A program made the translations under genes and the position numbers. This document shows positions 1 to 7,357 of a DNA stretch of 58,203 nucleotides, one piece after another. The notes below the pieces were generated by a model. The model was not told the DNA's origin, made no database searches, and saw only the letters and a program-made list of their open reading frames with translations. This DNA comes from Proteobacteria bacterium SG_bin4 (GTDB lineage Bacteria; Pseudomonadota; Gammaproteobacteria; Burkholderiales; Nitrosomonadaceae). Positions within the stretch are counted from its first letter, which is position 1. Each line of letters begins with the position of its first letter. Location of the stretch: positions 1 to 58,203 of the forward strand of contig LWDH01000057.1 of NCBI GenBank assembly GCA_002083395.1, written 5' to 3'.

Positions 1-65
1 TGTCTGGAACCATTCTTACCGTGCAAAGGTCTCTACTAGCATTAGGGAAGCTCCAAGGAGAAAAC

Positions 66-683
66 ATGATGATTTTATATGGCATTGAATGGTCACGGGC
101 GAAATATGTATTGTTCACGCTGGCGGAGCTTGGCCTGGATTTCCAGCATGTCCGGATCAACCCTTTCGAGAAAGAGAAAAATGCGCCCGAATATTTAAAG
201 TTGAACCCGCTGGCGCAGGTTCCTACCCTGGTCGATGGCGATCTGGTGCTGACCGAAGCGGTGGCGATCAATTTTTATCTGTCGAGAAAATACGGCGCGG
301 GGAAGCTGTGGGCAGATCGTCTGGAAGACGAAGCGCAGATCTACAAATGGAGCCTTTTTGCGGTCACTCAAATGGAAACTGCCTGCGTGGATCTGATTCT
401 GCATCGCAAGGTTTTCGATGCAAAAGTCAAAAATCCGGACATCGTTCAGGCGGCTGAAAAGAAATTGATGAAACCCCTTGAAGCATTGAACAACCATCTC
501 GCCGGTAAAGATTTCCTGGTGGCCGGCAAATTTACCGTCGCAGATATCAATCTGACGGGCGTTTTGTCCTATGCGTTGGGCGGAGAATTTGATTTTTCGC
601 CCTATCACGAGGTGGCGCGGTATTTGGATGCGATTTTATCGAGACCGGCGTGCAGGAAAGCGGGAATTGTTCCCCGCACCTGA
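66..683 (+). CDS. Glutathione S-transferase family protein
   Basis: About 205 residues, the usual length for a cytosolic GST. The N-terminal half is a thioredoxin-like fold (MMILYG start, cis-proline segment QVPTLVDG near residue 50, then LTEAVAINFYL where GSTs bind the glutathione gamma-glutamyl group). The C-terminal half is helical, with a VADINLTG motif typical of the GST C-terminal domain. I chose the ATG at 66 because an AAGGAG ribosome site lies just upstream; an in-frame start at 21 would add 15 unlikely residues. No obvious catalytic Cys or Tyr sits at the usual N-terminal position, so transferase activity and substrate are unknown. It stands alone, with a MITE-like repeat end directly after its stop. 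Confidence 0.85.
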   Translation: MMILYGIEWSRAKYVLFTLAELGLDFQHVRINPFEKEKNAPEYLKLNPLAQVPTLVDGDLVLTEAVAINFYLSRKYGAGKLWADRLEDEAQIYKWSLFAVTQMETACVDLILHRKVFDAKVKNPDIVQAAEKKLMKPLEALNNHLAGKDFLVAGKFTVADINLTGVLSYALGGEFDFSPYHEVARYLDAILSRPACRKAGIVPRT

Positions 684-700
684 GGAAACGCTGATTCATT
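684..700. repeat. Partial end of a MITE-like repeat
   Basis: GGAAACGCTGATTCATT starts immediately after the GST stop codon and matches the left end of the element at 57193-57345 (bases 57199-57215) with one mismatch. No second inverted end is visible nearby, so this is probably a decayed or solo end. The rest of 684-883 holds no gene that I can support. Confidence 0.4.
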
Positions 701-883
701 GTCTGCGCAAGCGAATTGCTGCGTTGGGTGGCGCTACGAATTTAAAATTCATAATTTGCTTGCGACCTGCTCCTGGTGTTCTCGATACGTTTATCTAACC
801 GGTCAAGCTCCGATATTCAGCTACAATGCGGTACTGAAAAACGTTATCGCGATTAAGCTGATGAAGCCATAGTCCATTCGCAC

Positions 884-1630
884 ATGCCGATTCCCTTTGA
901 ATTCTGGGTGCATCACGCCATTTTCTACGCGTTATTGTTTTTGATTCACTATGCGTGCGGATTACTGGTCATTCATCGCAATGTTAAAGTTAACTACACG
1001 CGCAAAGTTAACCATTTCGCATTCTTTTTACTGCCTTCGTTGCTGTCATTGATCATCGAATACCCGTACAGCCCGGCAACATTTCTCATCGATTTAATCG
1101 GCGCGTTTGTTTTTCTGACATGCTTCATCAAACCCATGCGAAATAACTTCCGGGTGCTTTCGGTCATGTTCAGCTCGTTTGATCGGCCGGAAGACCGGCC
1201 ATTCACCTTGATCTGGTTATACACCCAGTTTATTGCCAGTTACCTGGTGTTGATTCCATTGCTGATTTATTTCGAAAGCCGTGAGATGCTTCCGCTCGTG
1301 ATGATCATCATCATTGCCAACGGCATCGGCGATGGGCTTGCGGAACCCGTCGGCATACGATTTGGCAAGAAAAAATATAGCACTTATGCACTTTTTACCC
1401 AGCAACGGTATGTGCGAAGCTATCTCGGCAGCGCATGCGTTTTTGTGACAACGGTGATTGCAATACTGGCGTTTCAGCATTATTTCAGTGCTACTCAGCT
1501 AGTGGCCGCGCTGCTGGTCATGCCGATCCTGATTACGCTAGCCGAGGCATTTTCTCCCCACACCTGGGATAGCCCGCTCATCTATGCGGCTGGCGGAGTT
1601 TCATTGATGGGTGTTTTTCATTATTTGTGA
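884..1630 (+). CDS. Polytopic membrane protein resembling dolichol/phytol kinase (SEC59/VTE5) family
   Basis: 248 residues with about six or seven hydrophobic segments and little soluble sequence. The segment IANGIGDGLAEPVGIRFGKK near residues 142-161 resembles the CTP-dependent polyprenol/phytol/diacylglycerol kinase signature (GDGxAxxxGxxFGKxK), and a later LAEAFSPHTWDSPLIY resembles the second conserved loop (E-x-x-x-P-x-x-x-D). On that basis it may phosphorylate a lipid alcohol in the inner membrane. The match is by motif only and the substrate is not predictable. The ATG has no clear ribosome site. It is not in an evident operon; the TA cluster follows 170 bases later. Confidence 0.6.
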   Translation: MPIPFEFWVHHAIFYALLFLIHYACGLLVIHRNVKVNYTRKVNHFAFFLLPSLLSLIIEYPYSPATFLIDLIGAFVFLTCFIKPMRNNFRVLSVMFSSFDRPEDRPFTLIWLYTQFIASYLVLIPLLIYFESREMLPLVMIIIIANGIGDGLAEPVGIRFGKKKYSTYALFTQQRYVRSYLGSACVFVTTVIAILAFQHYFSATQLVAALLVMPILITLAEAFSPHTWDSPLIYAAGGVSLMGVFHYL

Positions 1631-1800
1631 TTGGATGATCGTCGCGATAAACAAAACGATAGTGCACTAAGCCGCAGCATGGCTTATTGTAAACGATGTT
1701 GCGATACCTGATGTCATCCTTATCTGTCTTGCTTGCTTGATTTTATCGTCTGAGTTTGCCATCATTGATTGCATCTTTTGCACATTCCTCAACAGAAAAC

Positions 1801-2049
1801 ATGGCCAGTATCACGATCCGGGATTTACCCGACAAAACCAAAGAATTGCTGCGCATGCATGCAGCTCAGGCGGGCGTTTCCCTGGAAGCCTACGTGCGCC
1901 ATATTCTGCAAAAGGCATCGCTTGCCAACGAATTCAAGTCCGCCGACATTGCGCAAATCGCGGAAAAGTACTTTGGCGCAGAACACGGCGTGGAGCTTAA
2001 CCTGCCAGCACGCGGCACAAAGCGTCAGACCATTGATTTTGATGCATGA
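1801..2049 (+). CDS. FitA-like ribbon-helix-helix antitoxin
   Basis: 82 residues starting MASITIRDLPDKTKELLRMH, the N-terminal beta strand and helix of an Arc/MetJ-type DNA-binding antitoxin of the FitA/VapB class. The C-terminal tail (about residues 50-82) would wrap the toxin. Its stop overlaps the toxin start by four bases (ATGA at 2046-2049), the standard coupled arrangement. In this family the antitoxin neutralises the PIN nuclease and represses the shared promoter as a complex. I chose the ATG at 1801 because the protein motif begins exactly there; an upstream in-frame start at 1756 adds 15 residues unlike the family. Confidence 0.88.
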   Translation: MASITIRDLPDKTKELLRMHAAQAGVSLEAYVRHILQKASLANEFKSADIAQIAEKYFGAEHGVELNLPARGTKRQTIDFDA

Positions 2050-2474
2050 TTGTTCTGGATACCAATGTCATTTCGGAATTGATGCGCGAACAACCCGACG
2101 CGAATGTTAAACGATGGATCAAGGCGCAAAAACCGATTCATCTTGCGATCACCGCAATTACCATTGCAGAAATTCAGCGAGGGTTGGCACGATTGCCGGA
2201 GGGTAAACGACGTACTCAATTAACCGTCAATTTCTTGAATTTTATCGCGGAAGCTTTCAGCGGTAGAATTTTTCCCTTTGATGAAGAAGCGGCCTATCGC
2301 TACGGTGAAATTGCCGCAGCATGCGAAAGCAGTGGAATCAATACCGATGCCGTGGATCTGATGATCGCCGCCATCGCCAGCAGCAAACAAGCAGCAATTG
2401 CCACACGAAATATTAAAGACTTCACTGGCTGCGGCGTTGCAATCATTAACCCTTGGATGGATTCACCCACGTAA
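2046..2474 (+). CDS. FitB/VapC-like PIN-domain toxin ribonuclease
   Basis: 142 residues, full length for the FitB branch of PIN toxins. Acidic metal-binding residues are visible: Asp5 in IVLDTNVISE, a Glu in ITIAEIQRGL near residue 40, and an Asp in GINTDAVDLMIAAI near residue 100, followed by TRNIKDFTG. PIN toxins cleave specific RNAs when freed from the antitoxin. It is translationally coupled to the FitA-like gene. Its last ~60 bases plus the hairpin after the stop are repeated in diverged form at 4088-4180, showing that a paralogous copy once existed nearby. Confidence 0.9.
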   Translation: MIVLDTNVISELMREQPDANVKRWIKAQKPIHLAITAITIAEIQRGLARLPEGKRRTQLTVNFLNFIAEAFSGRIFPFDEEAAYRYGEIAAACESSGINTDAVDLMIAAIASSKQAAIATRNIKDFTGCGVAIINPWMDSPT

Positions 2475-2476
2475 GA

Positions 2477-2502
2477 TAATCAATGGGAGATCCCATTGAT
2501 TA
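2477..2502 (+). terminator. Hairpin terminator of the fitAB-like operon
   Basis: TAATCAATGGGA (2477-2488) pairs perfectly with TCCCATTGATTA (2491-2502), three bases after the toxin stop. There is no strong T-run, so it may act as an mRNA 3' stabiliser as much as a terminator. The structure, though not the loop, is preserved in the remnant at 4152-4180. Confidence 0.6.
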
Positions 2503-2504
2503 AT

Positions 2505-2567
2505 AACGTTTTGCTGTTTCATCTTTTCTTGATCTTGGTGGTATGTGTTAATTCAAGACCTGGTACC
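2505..2567. repeat. TA-cluster repeat, copy 1 (extended form)
   Basis: The core GTGTTAATTCAAGACCTGG and flanks (2544-2567) occur identically at 3401-3424 and 4020-4043, and in variant form at 4212-4234. Copies 1 and 2 share homology further left, beginning AACGTTTTGCTG. The copy lies between the FitAB-like and Phd-VapC modules. Confidence 0.85.
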
Positions 2568-2656
2568 TAGTTCGCGACCCTTTTTGTTCTTGTTGCGATG
2601 AACGGCAAAAAGTATAATTCCTGACTAACTATCCTTGGTCAACCTGGAGCCAATCG

Positions 2657-2890
2657 ATGAAAACTTACACCATCTACAACGCCAAAACCCATCTTTCTCA
2701 GCTCATCGAGCAAGCTTGCGCGGGTGAAGAAGTCGTGATCGCCAAAGGGAAAAATCCCGTCGTTAAATTGGTCCCTGTGGATTCAGTGCCGCACAAGCGG
2801 CAATTCGGGGCCATGCGCGGCAAAGCCACGGTCACTGAGGCTTTTTTTGAACCATTACCGGACGAAGAATTGGCGGCTTGGGAGCAGTAA
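2657..2890 (+). CDS. Phd/YefM-family antitoxin
   Basis: 77 residues. The N-terminal MKTYTIYNAKTHLSQLIEQA and the following EEVVIAKGKNPVVKLVPV are the classic Phd/YefM DNA-binding fold. The acidic C-terminus (FFEPLPDEELAAWEQ) matches the toxin-binding tail seen in Phd partners of VapC. It directly precedes a PIN toxin with no gap, so the pair is expected to form a repressing toxin-antitoxin complex. The pair is bounded by repeat copies 1 and 2, as though it were a discrete module. Confidence 0.92.
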   Translation: MKTYTIYNAKTHLSQLIEQACAGEEVVIAKGKNPVVKLVPVDSVPHKRQFGAMRGKATVTEAFFEPLPDEELAAWEQ

Positions 2891-3277
2891 TTGAAAGCTT
2901 TGATGGATACGCATACCTTGCTGTGGTGGCTGGATGGCGACGAACATTTATCACTCGTTGCCCGCCGCTGGATTGAAACGGATGAGCACCGCATCCTGAT
3001 CAGTGCGGCATCCGCTTGGGAAATTGCCACCAAAGTGCGTATCGGTAAATTACCGGGTGCTCAAGCCGTGGCAGCAAATTTTCATGCATGCGTAATCAAC
3101 CAGGGATTTACACCGCTCGACATCACTGCCGATCACGCCTTACGTGCCGGCAGCTTACCCGGCCCGCACCGCGATCCGTTCGATCGCATGTTGATTGCAC
3201 AAGCACAAGCCTTGAACATACCGCTCATCAGTAACGAGCATCTGTTTGATCACTATGGCATCCAGCGTATTTGGTAA
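2891..3277 (+). CDS. VapC-like PIN-domain toxin
   Basis: 128 residues. MKALMDTHTLLWWL carries the first catalytic Asp (residue 6); ISAASAWEIATKVRIGKL supplies the Glu near residue 43; PFDRMLIAQA and LISNEHLFDHYGI supply the remaining acidic/polar residues. This is the DTHxLLW subgroup usually paired with Phd-type antitoxins. The start is a TTG immediately after the antitoxin TAA; the first ATG (2903) would remove the four residues before Asp6, so TTG is more likely. It is expected to be an RNase held inactive by the upstream antitoxin. Confidence 0.9.
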   Translation: MKALMDTHTLLWWLDGDEHLSLVARRWIETDEHRILISAASAWEIATKVRIGKLPGAQAVAANFHACVINQGFTPLDITADHALRAGSLPGPHRDPFDRMLIAQAQALNIPLISNEHLFDHYGIQRIW

Positions 3278-3300
3278 AAAGTTAAAATTCAGACTGGTAG

Positions 3301-3328
3301 GGTAGCATTAAGCGTAGCGCAATGCACC
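3301..3328. repeat. Short REP-like inverted repeat
   Basis: GGTAGCATT and AATGCACC flank the centre AAGCGTAGCGC and can fold as an imperfect stem. The composition resembles small interspersed palindromes common between genes in proteobacteria. Only one copy is seen here, so the assignment is tentative. Confidence 0.3.
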
Positions 3329-3362
3329 GAGCCGCGTTACACGAAATTGCATCATGACGAAC

Positions 3363-3424
3363 AACGTTTTGCTGGTCCATCTTTGCCCTTGGCGGTGATA
3401 TGTGTTAATTCAAGACCTGGTACC
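3363..3424. repeat. TA-cluster repeat, copy 2 (extended form)
   Basis: Bases 3401-3424 are identical to copies 1 and 3, and 3363-3400 is clearly homologous to 2505-2543. It lies between the Phd-VapC module and the broken HTH/RelE module. Confidence 0.85.
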
Positions 3425-3475
3425 TTGCTTGTACCGGGATTTCAATGGTAGTCAACTCGCCGTACTGTTACCGCT

Positions 3476-3804
3476 TCAATACGCCAACTGCTCCAGTGTA
3501 ATGCCCATGGCAGCAGCGGCTTTTTCCAGTGTTGCCTTGCGCGGGCGTTTGGCGGCTTCGATCTGGGCATAACCGGCTTGCGTGATGCCCATGCGCTGCA
3601 CCATTTCTTCTTGTGTCAGCATCAAATATCGCGCCAAGCGGCGAGCATGCTCATGCCATCAATCGCTTTACTGACCACCGCATGCGGCACGCCATCTTTG
3701 GGCACATAGGCTTGGGAATGAACAAAATCTGCGTAAGGGATTACAACAAAAGCCGGACGGCCTTTCGAATCATTGATTGTTTGATAATTAGTAAGTGGTT
3801 TCAT
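3476..3804 (-). pseudogene. Frameshifted HTH (XRE-type) antitoxin
   Basis: Reading from the ATG at 3804, the protein runs GRPAFVVIPYADFV... to SMLAAWRD and then stops. Moving one frame restores YLMLTQEEMVQRMGITQAGY and then a continuous helix-turn-helix to the TGA at 3476-3478. The span of 329 bases is one short of a multiple of three, so a single-base loss around 3622-3626 explains it. The intact form would be a ~109-residue antitoxin with an N-terminal toxin-binding part and a C-terminal HTH, paired with the RelE-like gene just upstream. A sequencing error is possible, but the partner is also damaged. Confidence 0.82.
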
Positions 3805-4019
3805 CGCGTTTTCTCACCTCTTCAATGCTGACGATATGAATTTCTCCATCGAAATCAAAGAAAACTCTATGATTCCCGATGCGAAGGCGATATTGGAATT
3901 GATGATTGGTCAGTTTCTTGACACCTGTGCACTCAGGAAAAACGGAGAGTTTTTCTTCGATTACATCGCGAATGATTTGTTGCTGCTTGCCGCTGCGACT
4001 TCAGTATTTCTTGGCAAAA
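3788..4019 (-). pseudogene. Truncated RelE-family toxin remnant
   Basis: The minus-strand frame ending at TAA 3788-3790 reads KQQQIIRDVIEEKLSVF, then VKKLTNHQFQYRLRIGNHRV and FFDFDGEIHIVSIEEVRKRD, a RelE/ParE-fold toxin C-terminal part. An in-frame TGA at 4001-4003 interrupts it, and further upstream only HFAKKY remains before the reading frame runs into repeat copy 3 at 4020. The N-terminus is therefore missing. The 3' end overlaps the antitoxin start at 3804, the normal toxin-first arrangement of this class. It is almost certainly inactive. Confidence 0.8.
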
Positions 4020-4043
4020 TGTGTTAATTCAAGACCTGGTACC
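4020..4043. repeat. TA-cluster repeat, copy 3 (core)
   Basis: Identical to the cores at 2544-2567 and 3401-3424. It sits exactly at the truncated N-terminal edge of the RelE remnant, with the fitB-like 3' fragment starting about 45 bases further on. Confidence 0.85.
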
Positions 4044-4087
4044 TGGTTCTGTTATCACGCTCATTCGGCGGAATGCTTTCGGCTGGG

Positions 4088-4180
4088 TTAAAGACTTCAC
4101 CAGCTGCAGCGTTACAATCATTAACCCTTGGATGGATTCACCCACATAAGATAATCAATGGAGTCCGGCCTCATTGATTA
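4088..4180 (+). pseudogene. Duplicated 3' fragment of a fitB-like toxin gene with its hairpin
   Basis: Bases 4088-4160 match 2413-2485 at most positions, covering the last ~20 codons (KDFT... to NPWMDSP), the stop (TAA) and the start of the hairpin. The hairpin is kept as TAATCAATG (4152-4160) and CATTGATTA (4172-4180), although the loop differs completely from 2489-2490. This is the tail of a second, otherwise deleted FitAB-like module rather than a recent copy. Confidence 0.85.
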
Positions 4181-4211
4181 CAATCTAATTTGCCGCGCTG
4201 ATTCTGTCTCA

Positions 4212-4234
4212 TGCGTAATGCAAGACCTGGCACC
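4212..4234. repeat. TA-cluster repeat, copy 4 (variant)
   Basis: GCGTAATGCAAGACCTGG followed by CACC differs from the core of copies 1-3 at a few positions (AATG for AATT, CACC for TACC). It lies 19 bases from the stop of the PEP-CTERM gene and marks the right edge of the TA cluster. Confidence 0.7.
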
Positions 4235-4252
4235 TTATCTGCCTTCGTGGTT

Positions 4253-5389
4253 TTATTTATCCGCTTGCTTGCGTCCCATAAACCCAATCAACCCCAGCCC
4301 GGTCAGCAGCATTGCGTAGATAGACGGTTCGGGTATTGGCACTGGCACCGTCACGTAGGTATTGAAAAATTCTTCATCTTCTGGAACTGTCAATAAAAAG
4401 GCACGATACGTACCGTTAAAATAGCCATATCCAGAAATTTGGCCATGATCATTAATATCAGTGGCAACTATTCGTGTCCATCCAGCATTTTGAATTTCAT
4501 CTAACCTGGTCAAATTAACCATTATTCCGTGGCTGTATAGAAATGCATCCGGGAAGCAGAGGCATTCAGGTCTAAATCCGGCATAACCAACAACTTCTCC
4601 CAAACTATTAATGCTTAGCGAGCTACTCATTTCTCCTCCCATTGTACCGAGATCAACCATTCCGACCCCGTTTGGGCCAGTGATAAATGCATGACGTAGT
4701 CCGCCTATTTCTGTAGTTGACCACCCAACGACTTGCCCCAGATTATTTATTTCCACACCAACACTCTGATCGCCACCAAGGTCACCCAGGTCTCTTATCC
4801 CTACCCCATCATTATCTGTAATGAAACCATGATATGAACCATCAATAGAGTTATAATGCCCAGTAACTTGTCCAAAATTATTAATTCCACTGGCAACACT
4901 AGTGTTGCCGCTTAATGTCCCCAAGTCTGTAATACCTGTCCCATTGGGGCCGGTAATAAACGCACGGCTGTTCCCTGTACTTACTTCCGGCGAATTACCG
5001 ACAACTTGACCGATATTGTTAATATCATTTGCGTCACCCGAAGAGGTGCCTATATACGTTAGGCCGTTGCCGTTAGGGCCAGTGATAAAGGGACGACCAC
5101 CATTTGAACCTACCACTTGGCCAGAATCGTTAATTCCCCTTGCCCACGTTCCATAGCTTCCGATGTTTGTTGAACCGATACCGTCAATTCCAGTAACGTA
5201 AGAATGACCAACAATTCCACCGCAGCAACCTACAATTCCAACAATCTGACCGAAGTTATTTATTGCCCACGCGTCGCTCAATTCACCACCGAAAGTTCCT
5301 AAATCTTTGATTACCCATGCTGCGCTCGCAGTTGATGCTGCAACCATGAATACGGACGTAATCCCCATTTTGATTATTCTTGCTATCAT
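4253..5389 (-). CDS. HAF-repeat PEP-CTERM protein
   Basis: 378 residues. An N-terminal signal peptide ends near ASTASAAW. The body is a tandem array of about seven HAF-type units of the form DLGTFGGxxSxAWxINNxGQxVG, expected to build an extracellular beta-rich repeat domain. The C-terminus is a PEP-CTERM sorting signal: VPIPEPS, a hydrophobic stretch (YAMLLTGLGLIGFMG) and a basic tail RKQADK. Proteins with this signal are processed by an exosortase and released to the surface or biofilm matrix. No exosortase gene lies in the window, but an exosortase-A-type acyl carrier protein is at 57412. Ligand unknown. Confidence 0.92.
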   Translation of the reverse strand: MIARIIKMGITSVFMVAASTASAAWVIKDLGTFGGELSDAWAINNFGQIVGIVGCCGGIVGHSYVTGIDGIGSTNIGSYGTWARGINDSGQVVGSNGGRPFITGPNGNGLTYIGTSSGDANDINNIGQVVGNSPEVSTGNSRAFITGPNGTGITDLGTLSGNTSVASGINNFGQVTGHYNSIDGSYHGFITDNDGVGIRDLGDLGGDQSVGVEINNLGQVVGWSTTEIGGLRHAFITGPNGVGMVDLGTMGGEMSSSLSINSLGEVVGYAGFRPECLCFPDAFLYSHGIMVNLTRLDEIQNAGWTRIVATDINDHGQISGYGYFNGTYRAFLLTVPEDEEFFNTYVTVPVPIPEPSIYAMLLTGLGLIGFMGRKQADK

Positions 5390-5468
5390 TTCTTCTCTCT
5401 TTTTATTTCAACATGTTATTCCTAAATTTATCCACTTTGTAACCAACAAGATAATTGCACAACAATAT

Positions 5469-5532
5469 CATTCCAAACAAAGTGAGAAATCCTAACTATC
5501 AGCGCAATAGATTTCTCGCTTTGTTCGAAATG
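5469..5532. repeat. REP-like imperfect palindrome
   Basis: CATTCCAAACAAAGTGAGAA... (5469-5491) is the inverted partner of 5510-5532 with three mismatches over 23 bases and an 18-base spacer. It lies in the 319-base gap between the PEP-CTERM gene and ybiT. Translations of such repeats (QSEKS) recur in many genomes. It could fold in RNA and serve as a terminator or mRNA stabiliser. Nothing else recognisable lies in 5390-5708. Confidence 0.7.
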
Positions 5533-5708
5533 GCACTGACTCTGAATTTCCTTAAATCCATACTCAAAAATTCCAAACTTGCAAAGCATACCCTTCAATC
5601 CCAGTTGCATGCAATTGATATCAACACCCACCATAACCCAGCAATTCCATTGAAAAACGTTTAGAATGTGCGCCCCTTTCTTGTAACCATCATCCACAGG
5701 TACTCGTT

Positions 5709-7313
5709 TTGATCACAACCGCCAATATCACCATGCAATTCGGCGCCAAGCCGCTGTTTGAGAATGTTTCCGTTAAATTCGGCGGGGGTAATCGCTATGG
5801 CCTGATCGGCGCGAACGGTTGCGGCAAGTCGACGTTCATGAAGATTCTCGGCGGAGATTTGGAGCCGACGGCTGGGAATGTCTCAGTCGACAGCGGCGAG
5901 CGGGTGGGCAAGTTGCGGCAGGATCAATTCGCGTTTGAAGAGTATCTGGTGATCGACACGGTGATGATGGGGCACGCGGAGCTATGGCGTATCAAGCAGG
6001 AGCGCGACGCCATTTATGCCAATGCGGATGCCACCGAAGACGATTATATGCACGCCGCCGGACTGGAATCCGAGTTTGCCGAGCTGGACGGTTATTCGGC
6101 GGAGGCGCGCGCCGGGGAGTTGCTGCTCGGTGTCGGTATCCCTTCTGACCAGCATCAGGGATTGATGAGCGCCATCGCGCCGGGTTACAAGTTGCGCGTG
6201 TTATTGGCGCAGGCGTTGTTTTCCAATCCGGACATTCTGCTGCTCGACGAGCCAACCAATAACCTCGATATCAATACCATTCGCTGGCTGGAAGATGTCA
6301 TCAACGACAGCAAGAACACCATTATCATCATTTCCCACGACCGGCATTTTTTGAACAGCGTGTGCACGCACATGGCCGATCTGGATTACGGTGAGTTGCG
6401 CATTTATCCGGGCAATTACGACGATTACATGACCGCATCGACCCAGGTGCGCGAACGCATGCTGGCCGATAACGCCAAGAAGAAAGCGCAGATTGCCGAT
6501 TTGCAATCGTTTGTCAGCCGTTTTTCCGCCAATGCGTCGAAAGCCCGGCAGGCAACCAGCCGCGCGCGGCAGATCGAGAAAATCAAGCTGGAAGACGTTA
6601 AACCGTCCAGCCGCCAGTATCCGTTTATCCGTTTTGAATTTCACGAGAAGGAAAAATTGCATCGCCTGGCGGTTTCCATCCTGGCCATTAGTAAGGCTTT
6701 CCCCGGCATGGATAAGCCGCTGTTCAAGGATTTCAATCTGAACATCGAAGCGGGCGAGAAAGTCGCCATCATCGGCCCGAACGGCATCGGCAAGACCACG
6801 CTGCTGCGTTGCCTGGCCGGTGACTTAGCACCGGATTCCGGCGAGATCAAATGGACTGATAAAGCAAACCCCGGTTATTTCCCGCAAGACCATGCGGCGG
6901 ATTTCGCAGAAGACTTGTCATTGACCGAATGGATGGATCAATGGCGGAAAGGCAGCGACGACGACCAAACCATTCGCGGCACGCTGGGGCGGCTGTTGTT
7001 CTCCGGTGACGACGTAAAAAAATCCACGCGCGTAATTTCTGGCGGCGAACAAGGCCGCATGCTGTTCGGCAAGCTGATTTTGCAAAGACCGAATGTGCTG
7101 CTGATGGACGAACCGACCAACCATTTGGACATGGAATCGATTGAATCGCTGAACAGCGCATTGGAACGATATACCGGCACGCTGATTTTCATCTCCCACG
7201 ACCGCGAATTCGTCTCCTCGCTGGCTACGCGTATTCTCGAAATGACGCCGGACGGCATCAAGGACTTCAAGGGCAATTATGAGGATTATTTGCGATCGCA
7301 GGGGATTGAATGA
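5709..7313 (+). CDS. ybiT: ABC-F family ATPase YbiT
   Basis: 534 residues with two nucleotide-binding domains and no membrane segment, closely resembling E. coli YbiT along its whole length. Walker A motifs are GANGCGKST (34-42) and GPNGIGKTT (~355); Walker B motifs are ILLLDEPTNN (~180) and LLMDEPTNH (~463). The first signature is the degenerate APGYKLRVLLAQ typical of YbiT and the second is SGGEQGRM. The linker (~245-320) is the ABC-F P-site tRNA interaction region. ABC-F proteins act on the ribosome during translation; YbiT's exact task is less clear than EttA's. The start is TTG, consistent with the family's N-terminus (ITTANITMQFG). Confidence 0.95.
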   Translation: MITTANITMQFGAKPLFENVSVKFGGGNRYGLIGANGCGKSTFMKILGGDLEPTAGNVSVDSGERVGKLRQDQFAFEEYLVIDTVMMGHAELWRIKQERDAIYANADATEDDYMHAAGLESEFAELDGYSAEARAGELLLGVGIPSDQHQGLMSAIAPGYKLRVLLAQALFSNPDILLLDEPTNNLDINTIRWLEDVINDSKNTIIIISHDRHFLNSVCTHMADLDYGELRIYPGNYDDYMTASTQVRERMLADNAKKKAQIADLQSFVSRFSANASKARQATSRARQIEKIKLEDVKPSSRQYPFIRFEFHEKEKLHRLAVSILAISKAFPGMDKPLFKDFNLNIEAGEKVAIIGPNGIGKTTLLRCLAGDLAPDSGEIKWTDKANPGYFPQDHAADFAEDLSLTEWMDQWRKGSDDDQTIRGTLGRLLFSGDDVKKSTRVISGGEQGRMLFGKLILQRPNVLLMDEPTNHLDMESIESLNSALERYTGTLIFISHDREFVSSLATRILEMTPDGIKDFKGNYEDYLRSQGIE

Positions 7314-7357
7314 TCCGCAACGATAAGTAGCTGAAATAATCACGCTCCGGTGAACCT

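Noticed and set aside
2544..4234. A CRISPR array, because of regularly recurring short repeats.
   Set aside because: Only four copies, separated by hundreds of bases that encode genes; no uniform spacers and no cas genes.
4253..5389. Tandem DNA repeats in the PEP-CTERM gene as a separate repeat element.
   Set aside because: They are the coding units of the HAF protein repeats and need no separate explanation.
5428..5697. An 89-residue minus-strand ORF upstream of ybiT.
   Set aside because: Its sequence is the translated REP-like palindrome (HFEQSEKSIAL and similar), with no ribosome site or family.
6201..6662. A 153-residue reverse frame within ybiT.
   Set aside because: Antisense shadow of a strongly conserved ABC-F gene.
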